Position numbers and translations under genes: made by a program
From: Streptomyces sp. DH12
GTDB taxonomy: Bacteria > Actinomycetota > Actinomycetes > Streptomycetales > Streptomycetaceae
Assembly (NCBI RefSeq): GCF_020873895.1
Contig: NZ_JAHWGT010000014.1
Coordinates: forward strand, 1-64,000
Length of the DNA stretch: 64,000 nt
Reading direction: 5' to 3'
Shown here: one piece after another, positions 23,620-33,374 of the stretch
Layout: each line of letters opens with the position of its first letter
How positions within the stretch are numbered: the stretch's first letter is position 1
The notes under the pieces: generated by a model
Database searches by the model: none
Told to the model about the DNA's origin: nothing
What the model saw: only the letters and a program-made list of their open reading frames with translations

Positions 23620-25650
23620 TCAGGTCGCGGGGCGCCGCAGCGGGAGCGCCGCCGTGCCGGCTCCCGCCGCCTGCCCCAGCAGTTCCCGCACCACCGCGGG
23701 CCCGTCGAGGGTGAGCACCGACTCCGGGTGGAACTGCACCCCCGCGAAGCCCGGTCCGCGCAGCGCGTGCACCTCGCCGCCGACCGGCTCCCGGCTCACC
23801 TCCACGCCGCGTGCGGCGAGCCGGGCCGCCGCGGCGTCGTCGCAGCGGGCCGTGAAGCTGTTGTAGAAGCCGACCGTGCGGCGCTCCCCGAACAGGTCCA
23901 CCTCCACCTGGGCGCCCTGGAACGGCGTGCGCTTGCGCACGATGTCCAGGCCGAGGTGCGCGGCGAGCAGTTCGTGCCCGAGGCAGACGCCCAGGACGAA
24001 CGGCCCTCCGGCCGGGCCGCCGGCCGCCCCGCCCGTGCCCAGCAGCGCGGCGGTCAGCGCCCGCAGGGTCCGCATCTTCGGGTCGTCCGGGTCGGACGGG
24101 TCACCGGGGCCCGGCCCGAGGACGACCGGCCCGGCGTGGCCGAGCGCGGCCTCGCGCAGCCCCGGCTCGTCGAAGCGCCGCACGGTCACGTCGAGCCCGG
24201 ACGAGCCGAGCAGGTGCGCCAGCATCGAGGTGAACGTGTCCTCGCCGTCCACCACCAGGGCGTGCCCCCGCGGCGCGGCGGAGCGCTCCTGCATGCGCAG
24301 CCAGAACGGCGCCAGGTCCGCGCGCCGGGCGTCCAGCGCGGCCCGCACCCGGGAGTCGTCGGCGAGCCGCGGCACCCGCGCGGCCTCGCCGGGGCGGCCC
24401 GGTCGCACCCCGAGCGCGGCGAGGACGCCCGCCGCCTTGGCGTGGGTCTCCGCGACCTCGCCCTCCGGGTCGGAGTGGCGTACCAGGGTCGCCCCGACGG
24501 GCACCCGCAGCCGGCCGTCGGCGGCGATGTCGGCGGTGCGGATGAGGATGGGGGAGTCGAGGGTCTGCGCTCCGCCCGTGTCCGTGCCGAGCAGCGCCAG
24601 GGCGCCCGCGTAGTAGCCGCGTCCGCCGTGCTCGTGGCGCTCGATCACCCGGCAGGCGTTCTGCACCGGGGAGCCGGTGACGGTGGCCGCGAACATCGTC
24701 TCGCGCAGCACTTCCCGCACGTCGAGCGAGGAGCGGCCCCGCAGCTCGTACTCGGTGTGCGCCAGGTGCGCCATCTCCTTCAGCCGGGGCCCGACCACGA
24801 CCCCGCCCATGTCGCCGACGGTGCACATCATCTTCAGTTCCTCGTCGACGACCATGGACAGCTCGTCGGTCTCCTTGCGGCTGGCGAGGAAGGCCAGCAG
24901 GCCCTCCGGCGTGGGCCCGCCGGCCGGGTAGCGGTAGGTGCCGCTGATCGGGTTCATCACGACCGTGCCGCCGGACATCCGGACGTGGACCTCGGGGCTG
25001 GCCCCGACCAGGGTGCGGTCCCCGGTGTGCACGACGAAGGTCCAGTACGCGCCGCGCTCCCCGGTGAGCAGCCGGCGGAACAGCGCCAGCGCGTCGGCCC
25101 GGCCGAAGCCGGGGATCCGCCCGGTGTAGGTGCGGCGGATGACGAAGTTCGCGCCCTCGCCGCCGCCGATCTCGTCCTCGACGACCCGCCGGACCGTCCG
25201 CGCGTACTCCTCGTCCGGTACGTCGAAGCCGCCGTCCTCGACGCGGACCGCGTGGCCGGGCAGCCGGTCCAGGGCGTCGGCGAGCGTCAGCTCGTACGAG
25301 GCGTCGGCGACCAGCACCGACAGCGGTGTGCCGTCGTCGCGGACGTCGAAGCCCCGCTCCCGCAGCTGGCGGAAGGGGACGAGGGCCAGCGCGGGGCGCT
25401 CGCCGACCGGCAGGTCGGCCAGCCGCCGAGCCTCGTGGACCGCGCCGACGAGGACCTCGACGGTGTCGTGGTCGCGGCCGGGGGTGCGCCGGCGGAGCAG
25501 CGCGAAGGGCGGGCCGTCCGGGTCCAGCAGCGCGTCGAGGCCGGCGGCGGGGTCGGCGCCGTCGTGCGTGTCGGCGTGCGGGTGCGTGGGGGTGTCCGTA
25601 CCGGGGCCGGACGTGGTGCGGTCGGGGCCGGAGGCGGGGGCGAGGTCCAT
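23620..25650 (-). CDS. trpEG: Anthranilate synthase, fused TrpE-TrpG
   Basis: 676 residues in one chain. An N-terminal TrpE-type chorismate-binding part (about 40-445) carries RRTYTGRIPGFGRADALALFRRLL, GASPEVHVRMSGG, NPISGTYR and DEELKMMCTVGDMGGV. A C-terminal glutamine amidotransferase (about 470-676) has ALVVDGEDTFTSML, the Cys nucleophile in LGVCLGHELLA and VQFHPESVL. It makes anthranilate from chorismate and glutamine, the first step to tryptophan. Fused enzymes of this kind occur in Streptomyces and can supply secondary metabolism. ATG 25650 is preceded by GGAAGGAA. A leader peptide and attenuator lie immediately upstream. Confidence 0.9.
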   Translation of the reverse strand: MDLAPASGPDRTTSGPGTDTPTHPHADTHDGADPAAGLDALLDPDGPPFALLRRRTPGRDHDTVEVLVGAVHEARRLADLPVGERPALALVPFRQLRERGFDVRDDGTPLSVLVADASYELTLADALDRLPGHAVRVEDGGFDVPDEEYARTVRRVVEDEIGGGEGANFVIRRTYTGRIPGFGRADALALFRRLLTGERGAYWTFVVHTGDRTLVGASPEVHVRMSGGTVVMNPISGTYRYPAGGPTPEGLLAFLASRKETDELSMVVDEELKMMCTVGDMGGVVVGPRLKEMAHLAHTEYELRGRSSLDVREVLRETMFAATVTGSPVQNACRVIERHEHGGRGYYAGALALLGTDTGGAQTLDSPILIRTADIAADGRLRVPVGATLVRHSDPEGEVAETHAKAAGVLAALGVRPGRPGEAARVPRLADDSRVRAALDARRADLAPFWLRMQERSAAPRGHALVVDGEDTFTSMLAHLLGSSGLDVTVRRFDEPGLREAALGHAGPVVLGPGPGDPSDPDDPKMRTLRALTAALLGTGGAAGGPAGGPFVLGVCLGHELLAAHLGLDIVRKRTPFQGAQVEVDLFGERRTVGFYNSFTARCDDAAAARLAARGVEVSREPVGGEVHALRGPGFAGVQFHPESVLTLDGPAVVRELLGQAAGAGTAALPLRRPAT

Positions 25651-25696
25651 GCGGGTGTTCCTTCCGAGGTGGAGGAACGGCCCCGCCGAACGCGGG

Positions 25697-25719
25697 AAGG
25701 CCGCCCCTCGGGCGGCCTT
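25697..25719 (-). terminator. Attenuator hairpin of the trpL-trpEG transcript
   Basis: AAGGCCGCCC and GGGCGGCCTT form a perfect 10-bp stem with a three-base loop (CTC on the plus strand). It lies between the end of trpL and the trpEG start and is the obvious terminator half of a trp attenuator. Competing upstream pairings would involve the Trp-codon region. Confidence 0.75.
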
Positions 25720-25741
25720 CGCGTGTCGTGTGCGCGCGTCG

Positions 25742-25798
25742 TCAGTGGGCCGCCGGTTGAGCGGTCCACCACCAGTCACGGGTCGTCTGCGCGAACAT
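25742..25798 (-). CDS. trpL: trp operon leader peptide
   Basis: An 18-residue open frame, MFAQTTRDWWWTAQPAAH, with three consecutive Trp codons just before the attenuator hairpin. This is classical attenuation: when charged tRNA-Trp is scarce, the ribosome stalls at WWW and the terminator does not form. The ATG at 25798 is 7 bases after TAGGGT (minus strand, 25811-25806), so the leader appears to be translated from a leaderless 5' end. The peptide itself has no other role. Confidence 0.88.
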   Translation of the reverse strand: MFAQTTRDWWWTAQPAAH

Positions 25799-25926
25799 GG
25801 CGCCGACCCTAGCGCATCCGCCCGCGGCCGCGCGGGCCGTCCGGTGGACGGACGTCCCGCGCGCCGCTCCGTCCCGCCTCCGCCCCGCGGGCGGGGCGGA
25901 GCGGGCCGGCCGGACGACGGGGCGGG

Positions 25927-28455
25927 TCAGACGAACAGGTCGTGGCCCTGCCGGCTCCCGCCGGCCGCCGTGCGGGCGGCGAACGGCGCGGTGGCGCCGC
26001 CGGTGCCCCGGTGGAACCACATCCCGCCGGCGGCGTCGCGCGCGACCAGGTCCGGCGTGCCGTCCCGGTCCAGGTCCCCCGGGCCGAGCAGCGCGTCGTA
26101 GATCTGCCGGCCCCTGCCGACGTCCACCCGCGCCCGGAACGGGGCGGACGGCTTGCCGCTGCCCTGGTGGTACCAGAGCACACCCGAGGCGTCGCGGGCG
26201 ACGAGGTCACCGGCGCCGTCCGCACGCAGCCCCGTCGGCGAGGTGACGGCGTCGTACGCGCCCCAGCCGGAGCCGACGCGGTAGCGCGTGAGGAACGGCG
26301 CGGAGGCGTCGCCCCTGCCCTGGTGCTGCCACAGCGCGCCCGAGGCGTCGCGGGTGAGGGCGTTGTGCCGGTCCGTGCCCGGGTCGGGCGCGATGCCCGG
26401 CACCTGCTCCACCTCGGAGGCCCTCACCCAGGCGAAGCGGTGGTTGAAGCGGATCGGGAGGAAGGAGTTGCTCCCCCGCACCAGGGTGCGGGAGCCCGGC
26501 CCGGTGCCGTCGATCGTCCCGCCGTAGTAGTACGTGCCCGGCACGGCGGGGCCGGCCAGGGTGTACAGCTGCCCGGCGGGGAGCGTGTACTTCGTGAGGT
26601 CGGCGCCGTTGCGGTCCTGCACCGGCACCCCGGTGCCCGTGTACGCGGCGCCGTCCGGGTAGCTGCGCCCGAACACCTTCACCGCGACGCCGGGCCTGGC
26701 CCGCACCGCGGTCCCCCCGGCCACGGGCGCGGTGTACTGGCCGCCCGGGTTGTGGAACCACGCCTTCTGGCCGCCGTACCAGATCGCCGTCCAGTCGGCG
26801 CGCGCCTCGGCGACGACGTACGTGCCGCCGGCGACGACCTTGTTGCCCCAGTTCCACCCCTCGCTCCAGGTCTGCGCGCCCAGGTAGGGGTCGCCGACGG
26901 TGGCGGAGGCGGTCGAGGGGGAGGTGTACAGATAGCCGAAGTTCGCCGGCTGGGCGGGGACCGCGGCGCCGTTGTGGGTCAGCTTCGGCTGGTTGGCCGC
27001 GGTGAACGGCGGGACGACGCGGACCGTCTGCCCGGCCGCGAGCGGGCCGCCCGCGCCGCCGGCGCCCGTGGGGGCGCCCATCAGCGACATGTAGTGGTTC
27101 CAGTCCCAGAACGGGCCCGGGTCCCAGTGCTGGGCGCGGACCTTCTCGTCCAGGACGCCCGGGATCTCGTCGTGGCCGATGATGTGCTCGCGGTCGAGGG
27201 GGATGCCGTACCGGGCCGCCAGGTACTTCACGAGCGCCGCGGAGGACTCGTACTGCGGCTCGGTGTACCAGCTGCCCGCCTTGATGGCGTAGCCCTCGTG
27301 CTCCACGCCGATCGAGTGCATGTTGAGGGTCTTGTTGCCCGCGTGCCACGCCTCGTCCTTGTTCTCCACCATCTGGGTGACCAGACCGTCGGAGGCGCGG
27401 ACCATGTAGTGGGCGCTGGCGTAGGTGGCCGGGTTCTGGAAGACGGCCAGCGACCCGTCGTAGCTGCCCTCCGTGTCGTGGACGGCGATGTAGCGGATGT
27501 CGTGGCCGCCGGCGGGGCGGGCGGCGACGTTGTAGTTGCCCCAGTCGTCCGGTCCGCTGTTCTGCTGGTACGCGGCCGGGCGGAAGTCGCATTCCAGGCC
27601 GGCCGGGCACTCCGGCGCGGGGGCCGCGGCGGCGCCGGCGCGGGGCGCGGCGAGCGGCACCTTCGACGAAGCCGCCGGGCGTACCGACGGCTCGGCGGTC
27701 AGCGACAGCCGCTGGCCGTCCGTGGTGGTGCGGTGCTCACCGGTCCTGATCGACTCGAAGACGCGCTGTGCGAAGAGCCGCGCGCCCCGGTGGTCGGGCG
27801 CCTGGCTGTAGCGGGCGACCGCCGGGTACCACGCGCCGGGGTCGTCGGGCAGCGAGCCCGTGGCCCGGCGCTGGTACGCGGCGAGGAGCGCCGCTCCCGC
27901 CCGGACGCTCTGCGCGGGGTCCCCCCGCACGGCCTCGGGCGAGGCGTCGATCAGCTCGGCGGCCTCGTCGAGGGTGTGCAGCCGGGGGTCGTCGGTGTCG
28001 ACGGGCTCCGCACGGACGGAGGCCAGCGCCCTGCGGGCGTCGAAGTGCTCCTCCACGTCCGGGTCGCCGCTGCGGTTCATGTGGGCGAGCCGGTGCTCGG
28101 CGTCGTCCTCGCCGGCGTGGCCGTCCGCCAGGTCCTCCGGGTCGACCTGCGTGAGCCCCATGACGTTGTACGCGCCGGTGGTGCTGGGCAGGCCGTCGTG
28201 GCTCTCCCAGCGCGTCTGCCGGTACGACACGGCCATGAGGACGCTCTTCGGGACATCGAACTCGCGCGCCGCCCGGTCGAACGCCGACTGGAGCCCGGCG
28301 GCGGAGGCGACGGCCCGGGTCCCGGCCGCGCCGGGGGAGCCGGGTGCCGCCGTGGCGAGGGTGCCGGCGGTCGTGGTGACGACGGCGATCGCCGAGACGA
28401 TGCCGTGGATCAGGAGCTTTCTCTTCTTGCGGTCCTTGCGAGGGTCAACGCTCAA
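25927..28455 (-). CDS. Secreted N-acetylmuramoyl-L-alanine amidase with C-terminal VCBS-type repeats
   Basis: 842 residues. The basic N-terminus and hydrophobic helix (LLIHGIVSAIAVVTTTAGTLATAAPG) form a signal peptide. A helical region of about 200 residues comes next, then an Amidase_2 (PGRP-like) domain: IAVHDTEGSYDGSL supplies the first His ligand, WHAGNKTLNMHSIGVEHEG and the IIGHDEIPG/HWDPGPFWDW part complete the site. A beta-rich linker follows, and three tandem repeats with LVARDASGVLWYHQGSG-like cores form a partial propeller. It should cleave amide bonds between muramic acid and L-Ala outside the cell. TTG 28455 is chosen because AGGGGTGG precedes it closely and no ATG/GTG fits; start moderately certain. 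Confidence 0.87.
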   Translation of the reverse strand: MSVDPRKDRKKRKLLIHGIVSAIAVVTTTAGTLATAAPGSPGAAGTRAVASAAGLQSAFDRAAREFDVPKSVLMAVSYRQTRWESHDGLPSTTGAYNVMGLTQVDPEDLADGHAGEDDAEHRLAHMNRSGDPDVEEHFDARRALASVRAEPVDTDDPRLHTLDEAAELIDASPEAVRGDPAQSVRAGAALLAAYQRRATGSLPDDPGAWYPAVARYSQAPDHRGARLFAQRVFESIRTGEHRTTTDGQRLSLTAEPSVRPAASSKVPLAAPRAGAAAAPAPECPAGLECDFRPAAYQQNSGPDDWGNYNVAARPAGGHDIRYIAVHDTEGSYDGSLAVFQNPATYASAHYMVRASDGLVTQMVENKDEAWHAGNKTLNMHSIGVEHEGYAIKAGSWYTEPQYESSAALVKYLAARYGIPLDREHIIGHDEIPGVLDEKVRAQHWDPGPFWDWNHYMSLMGAPTGAGGAGGPLAAGQTVRVVPPFTAANQPKLTHNGAAVPAQPANFGYLYTSPSTASATVGDPYLGAQTWSEGWNWGNKVVAGGTYVVAEARADWTAIWYGGQKAWFHNPGGQYTAPVAGGTAVRARPGVAVKVFGRSYPDGAAYTGTGVPVQDRNGADLTKYTLPAGQLYTLAGPAVPGTYYYGGTIDGTGPGSRTLVRGSNSFLPIRFNHRFAWVRASEVEQVPGIAPDPGTDRHNALTRDASGALWQHQGRGDASAPFLTRYRVGSGWGAYDAVTSPTGLRADGAGDLVARDASGVLWYHQGSGKPSAPFRARVDVGRGRQIYDALLGPGDLDRDGTPDLVARDAAGGMWFHRGTGGATAPFAARTAAGGSRQGHDLFV

Positions 28456-28564
28456 GTCCCACCCCTGTATGTCGTGCGTGTGGTCCACACGCGAAACGCG
28501 CGAGGCTACCGAACGACACAAGTGATCACCCGTCGGGAGGCGGCCCGCTGCGGCATCCGGGTGA

Positions 28565-29989
<1,425 letters not shown>

Positions 29990-30033
29990 GTGAAGATCCC
30001 TGATCATGGCCGGAAACGGCCTTGACCGGGCGC

Positions 30034-30064
30034 TGGGGCGTGGATCCGTGTGATCCGCGCCCCA
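30034..30064 (+). terminator. Terminator after DAHP synthase
   Basis: TGGGGCGTGGATC (30034-30046) pairs with GATCCGCGCCCCA (30052-30064), a 13-bp stem with one G-U pair and a five-base loop. It is followed by TCGCGTTTT, giving a short U tract. Confidence 0.75.
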
Positions 30065-30112
30065 TCGCGTTTTCCGGGGTCGCCCGGGCTTTCGCGCCTT
30101 CGGCCCTATGGG

Positions 30113-30133
30113 TAAGGTTAGGTTAGCCTCACC
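30113..30133 (+). promoter_or_regulatory. Iron box (DmdR/IdeR-type operator) upstream of bfd
   Basis: TAAGGTTAGGTTAGCCTCACC contains TTAGGTTAGCCTCACC, close to the iron-box consensus TTAGGTTAGGCTAACCTAA bound by the DtxR-family repressors DmdR1/IdeR. It lies about 60 bases before the bfd start, in the promoter zone. Iron-replete repression of bfd fits its role in releasing stored iron. Confidence 0.7.
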
Positions 30134-30190
30134 GACCCGGCGGGGGGCTTTCGACGGCCGAGGCCCCGAACTTGCAGGGAGGTGACCCGC

Positions 30191-30454
30191 GTGTACGTCT
30201 GCTCGTGCTTCGGTATCACCGAGAAGCAGGTCAAGGAACACGCGGACGCCGGCGCCTGCACGCCGCGCCAGATCGCCTCGGCCTGCAAGGCCGGCACCGA
30301 CTGCGGCTCCTGCGTACGTCGTATCCAGGCCATCCTCGGCCGGGGCGCCTGCCCCCGGCGCGAGCTGCTGGACCAGGGCGAGCCGGCGCTGTCCGGGCTC
30401 GCCGCCGCCTCCGCCGCGACCGTCGCCCCGGTCCCGGTGCCCGAAGCGGCCTGA
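30191..30454 (+). CDS. bfd: Bacterioferritin-associated ferredoxin
   Basis: 87 residues. The four [2Fe-2S] ligands C4, C6, C38 and C41 (MYVCSCFGIT and CKAGTDCGSC) fall at the same positions as in Escherichia coli Bfd. It delivers electrons to bacterioferritin to reduce and release stored iron. GTG 30191 is chosen because AGGGAGG (30176-30182) is 8 bases upstream; the GTG at 30182 overlaps that site. The C-terminus after residue 60 is an Ala/Pro-rich tail absent from classical 64-residue Bfd. Convergent with bfr and probably under iron control via the upstream box. Confidence 0.9.
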   Translation: MYVCSCFGITEKQVKEHADAGACTPRQIASACKAGTDCGSCVRRIQAILGRGACPRRELLDQGEPALSGLAAASAATVAPVPVPEAA

Positions 30455-30461
30455 CCCGGCC

Positions 30462-30517
30462 GACCTCCCGGCCGGCCGGCCTCCGGGCAGCGTGGACCTC
30501 CCGGTCGGCCGGCCTCC
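30462..30517. repeat. 23-bp imperfect direct repeat between bfd and bfr
   Basis: GACCTCCCGG[C/T]CGGCCGGCCTCC occurs at 30462-30484 and 30495-30517 with one mismatch. Each copy contains a CCGGCCGG-type palindrome, so it may also act as a terminator between these convergent genes. Confidence 0.7.
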
Positions 30518-30544
30518 CGGGTGGGGCGCGCCCGCGGGCGGGGT

Positions 30545-31024
30545 CTAGCTCTCCGGCTGCTCGATGACCTGCGCCAGGTAGAGCGCCTCACCGAGCTTGC
30601 TCACCAGCTCCAGCTGCGTGTCGAGGTAGTCGATGTGGTGCTCCTCGTCGGCGAGGATCGACTCGAAGATGTTGGCCGAGGTGATGTCGCCCTTGCTGCG
30701 CATCACGTCGATGCCCCGCTTCAGGCGGTCGATCGCCTCGACCTCCACCTCGCGGTCCGCCTGGAACATCTCCGTCACCGACTGGCCCACGCGGACGTGG
30801 AACAGCCGCTGGTAGTTCGGCAGGCCGTCCAGGAAGAGGATCCGGTCGGTCAGCACCTCGGCGTGCTTCATCTCGTCGAAGGACTCCGCGCGGGTGTACT
30901 TCGCCAGCTTCGTCCACCCGAAGTTCTCCTGCATCTTGGCGTGCAGGAAGTACTGGTTGATCGCCGTGAGTTCGGCCGTCAGCTGCTCGTTCAGGAACTC
31001 GATGACCTCAGGGTCGCCCTGCAT
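30545..31024 (-). CDS. bfr: Bacterioferritin
   Basis: 159 residues, the standard length. Ferroxidase-centre residues E18, E51 and H54 (AELTAINQYF; ESFDEMKHAE) and the later DEEHHIDYLDTQ are present, as is heme-ligating M52. It forms a 24-subunit shell that oxidises and stores iron and limits oxidative damage. ATG 31024 follows AAGGAG by eight bases; an upstream in-frame extension (MEGASAM) has no ribosome site. Partner bfd is convergent, so the pair is not in one transcript. Confidence 0.95.
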   Translation of the reverse strand: MQGDPEVIEFLNEQLTAELTAINQYFLHAKMQENFGWTKLAKYTRAESFDEMKHAEVLTDRILFLDGLPNYQRLFHVRVGQSVTEMFQADREVEVEAIDRLKRGIDVMRSKGDITSANIFESILADEEHHIDYLDTQLELVSKLGEALYLAQVIEQPES

Positions 31025-31181
31025 CGCAGAGGCTCCTTCCACGCGTGTGAAGGGGGGCGGGATGCGCGCATCCTCGCACCGTGGAGGTGGGCAGTCCAGT
31101 AAGTACAGGCTTAGTGGGACTTGCCCGGATCGCCCCGACCTCTGGTCGTGACCACCCCTCCCGGTCTGTCACCATTGAGCC

Positions 31182-31814
31182 ATGGGTCAGCCGGAGAGCG
31201 AGGAACACCGGGCGGCATGGGAGTCCGAGCTGCCCCCCGGGCAGCGCCTGCAGCGCGGCTGGCCGGTCACCCACTACGGGCCCGTTCCCCGCTTCCGTCC
31301 CGAGCGCTGGGAGTTCCGGGTCTTCGGCGCCACCGCGGGCGGCGGCAAGCACTGCTGGAGCCACGAGGAGTTCTCCGCGCTCCCCTTCTCCACCGTCGTG
31401 GCCGATCTGCACTGCGTCACGAAGTTCAGCATGGTGGGGGCCGAATGGGGGGGCGTCCCCGCGCGGACCGTCCTGGAACTGGCCCCGCCGGCCCCCGACG
31501 CCACCCATGTGATGGTGTGGGCCGAGTACGGCTTCAGCGCCAACATGCGGCTGTCCGACTTCGCCTCGGAGCGGGCCATCTTCGCCACGCACAAGGACGG
31601 TGAGCTCCTCACCGCGGAGCACGGCTTCCCGCTGCGGCTGATCGTGCCCCACCTGTACGCCTGGAAGGGCCCGAAGTGGGTCCGGGGCGTCGAGTACATG
31701 ACCGCCGACCGCCGCGGCTTCTGGGAGGAGCGCGGCTACCACAACGTCGGCGACCCGTGGGCGGAGCAGCGCTACTCCTACCAGGAGGAGCCGGGCGACG
31801 GCCCCGAGCTCTGA
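31182..31814 (+). CDS. Molybdopterin-dependent sulfite oxidase-like oxidoreductase (YedY-type fold)
   Basis: 210 residues with the oxidoreductase molybdopterin-binding fold. C78 in DLHCVTKFSM is the Cys that ligates molybdenum in sulfite oxidase and YedY; the following GAEWGG and the FPLRLIVPHLYAWKGPKWV motif are family hallmarks. There is no Tat signal peptide, so it should act in the cytoplasm, unlike MsrP/YedY. No partner subunit gene is nearby. Substrate unknown. It is divergent from bfr, 157 bases apart. Confidence 0.85.
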   Translation: MGQPESEEHRAAWESELPPGQRLQRGWPVTHYGPVPRFRPERWEFRVFGATAGGGKHCWSHEEFSALPFSTVVADLHCVTKFSMVGAEWGGVPARTVLELAPPAPDATHVMVWAEYGFSANMRLSDFASERAIFATHKDGELLTAEHGFPLRLIVPHLYAWKGPKWVRGVEYMTADRRGFWEERGYHNVGDPWAEQRYSYQEEPGDGPEL

Positions 31815-31846
31815 CCCCGGCGCCGCGGTGGCGGCGGGCCGGCCCG

Positions 31847-32341
31847 TCAGCCGTGGTACCGGTGCACCACCGCGTGGCCCCTGCCCCGGCCGATCAGCCA
31901 CTTGTTGACCGGGGTCGTCACCGCGAACGCGACGGCGAACGCGAAGGCCAGCGCCGCCCAGAACAGCCCGTCGGCCAGGTGCGCGTCGAGCGCCCCCGGA
32001 ACCAGCAGGAGCACCCCGTTGTCGACGGCCTCCATGACGGTGATCGACAGCGTGTCCGCGGCGAGCGCGACGCCGACGGCGGCCCGCAGGCCGAGACCGG
32101 CCCGCAGGACCGCCCAGAGGGTCAGCGAGTAGCCGAAGAGGAACGCCAGGACGATGGCGAGGGCCATGGTCGGCACCTTCCCCCAGCCGAGTGCCGTGCC
32201 GATGACCATGCCGAGGACCTCGCCCACGGCGCAGCCGGTGAGGCAGTGGAGGGTGGCCTTGACCGCCGTCGCCCAGCCGGCCGCCCCGCCCGAGGGAGCG
32301 GGGTGCCCGTCGTGCGCCGCGGGGTGGCGGTGGTCGTCCAT
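31847..32341 (-). CDS. DUF4396 membrane protein with His-rich N-terminus
   Basis: 164 residues with four hydrophobic segments (ATLHCLTGCAVGEVLGMVIG; MALAIVLAFLFGYSLTLWAVL; a central AADTLSITVMEAVDNGVLLL; LFWAALAFAFAVAFAVTTPVN). The N-terminus MDDHRHPAAHDGHPAP is His-rich and, with the Cys/His in LHCLTGC, hints at metal binding. DUF4396 members sometimes sit near copper or other metal genes, but nothing here confirms that. ATG 32341. The downstream gene is convergent and the upstream neighbour is nfo on the same strand, 176 bases away. Confidence 0.78.
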   Translation of the reverse strand: MDDHRHPAAHDGHPAPSGGAAGWATAVKATLHCLTGCAVGEVLGMVIGTALGWGKVPTMALAIVLAFLFGYSLTLWAVLRAGLGLRAAVGVALAADTLSITVMEAVDNGVLLLVPGALDAHLADGLFWAALAFAFAVAFAVTTPVNKWLIGRGRGHAVVHRYHG

Positions 32342-32380
32342 GGAGTGTCCCGTGCCCGATCGTGCCGGTCGTGGCGGGCG

Positions 32381-32410
32381 GGTGGTGGCGGGTGGTGGCG
32401 GGTGGTGGCG
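32381..32410. repeat. Three tandem 10-bp units upstream of the DUF4396 gene
   Basis: GGTGGTGGCG is repeated three times exactly, in the 176-base gap between nfo and the DUF4396 gene. It could alter promoter spacing if copy number varies. Nothing else is recognisable in the gap. Confidence 0.8.
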
Positions 32411-32517
32411 GCCGCGGGTCCGACGCGCCGGTACACGCCGGTACGCGCCACCGTACGTCCTGCCGGCCCGTGCCGCCCGCCGCACCCGGCGCCGGGGCCG
32501 GTGCCGGGTCCGGCGCG

Positions 32518-33366
32518 TCAGTCGCGCAGGGACTTCAGCAGGGCCACGTCCCGCGCGTGCTGCTCCCGGGGACCCGGCGTCTCGATGACCAGCGGGACGC
32601 CCTCGGTCGCCGGGTGGCGCATCAGCTCCCGGAAGGGCTCCTCGCCGATGTGCCCGGCGCCGATGTTGGCGTGCCGGTCCTTGTGCGCGCCGGCGACGTC
32701 CTTGGAGTCGTTGGCGTGGACGAGCTTCAGCCTCCCCTCGCCCACCGTCTCCACCAGCAGGTCCAGGGTCTTGTGCATGCCGGGCCCGGTCAGGTCGTGG
32801 CCCGCCGCGAAGGCGTGGCAGGTGTCCAGGCACACGCCCAGCATGGGGTGGGCGTCGAGCGCCTCGAAGTACGGGCCGAAGTCCCAGGTCATGGAGCACA
32901 GCGACGAGCCCTGCCCGGCGGTCGACTCCAGCAGCAGGAAGGGGTCGTCGTCGTGCGTCAGCTCGTCCAGCAGCGGCAGCAGGTGCTCCCGCACCTGGGC
33001 GAGCGCCTCCGCGCGGGGCCGTCCGCCGGTCGCCGAGCCGGTGTGCACGACGACGCCCCGGGCGCCGATCGCGCGGCCCCGGCGCAGCGAGTGGCGCAGG
33101 GACTCCGCCGACCGCTCCACGGTCGCCTCGGTGTGCGAGCCGAAGTTGATCAGGTACGGGGCGTGGACGTACACCGGTACACCGTCGGCGGCGCACTGCT
33201 CGCGGAACGCGGCGTCCTGCGCCGGGTTGCCGGCGGGGGTCGCCCAGCCGCGCGGGTTGGCGACGAAGACCTGCACGGTCTCGGCGCCCGTCTCACGGGC
33301 GGCGGCGAGGCCGGTCGCGGCCAGGCCGCCGGCCACGGGGACGTGGGCCCCGACGGGGTTGCGCAT
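32518..33366 (-). CDS. nfo: Deoxyribonuclease IV (AP endonuclease, endonuclease IV)
   Basis: 282 residues. Metal-site motifs are visible in order: GAHVPVAGG, VYVHAPYLINFGS, VVHTGSATG, LLLESTAGQG, GVCLDTCHAFAAGHDL, LVHANDSKD, DRHANIGAGHIGE and IETPG. It cleaves DNA 5' to abasic sites in base-excision repair using three zinc ions. ATG 33366 lies 8 bases after the kinase stop, so it is probably the last gene of that transcript. Confidence 0.93.
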   Translation of the reverse strand: MRNPVGAHVPVAGGLAATGLAAARETGAETVQVFVANPRGWATPAGNPAQDAAFREQCAADGVPVYVHAPYLINFGSHTEATVERSAESLRHSLRRGRAIGARGVVVHTGSATGGRPRAEALAQVREHLLPLLDELTHDDDPFLLLESTAGQGSSLCSMTWDFGPYFEALDAHPMLGVCLDTCHAFAAGHDLTGPGMHKTLDLLVETVGEGRLKLVHANDSKDVAGAHKDRHANIGAGHIGEEPFRELMRHPATEGVPLVIETPGPREQHARDVALLKSLRD

Positions 33367-33374
33367 GGGTGTAC

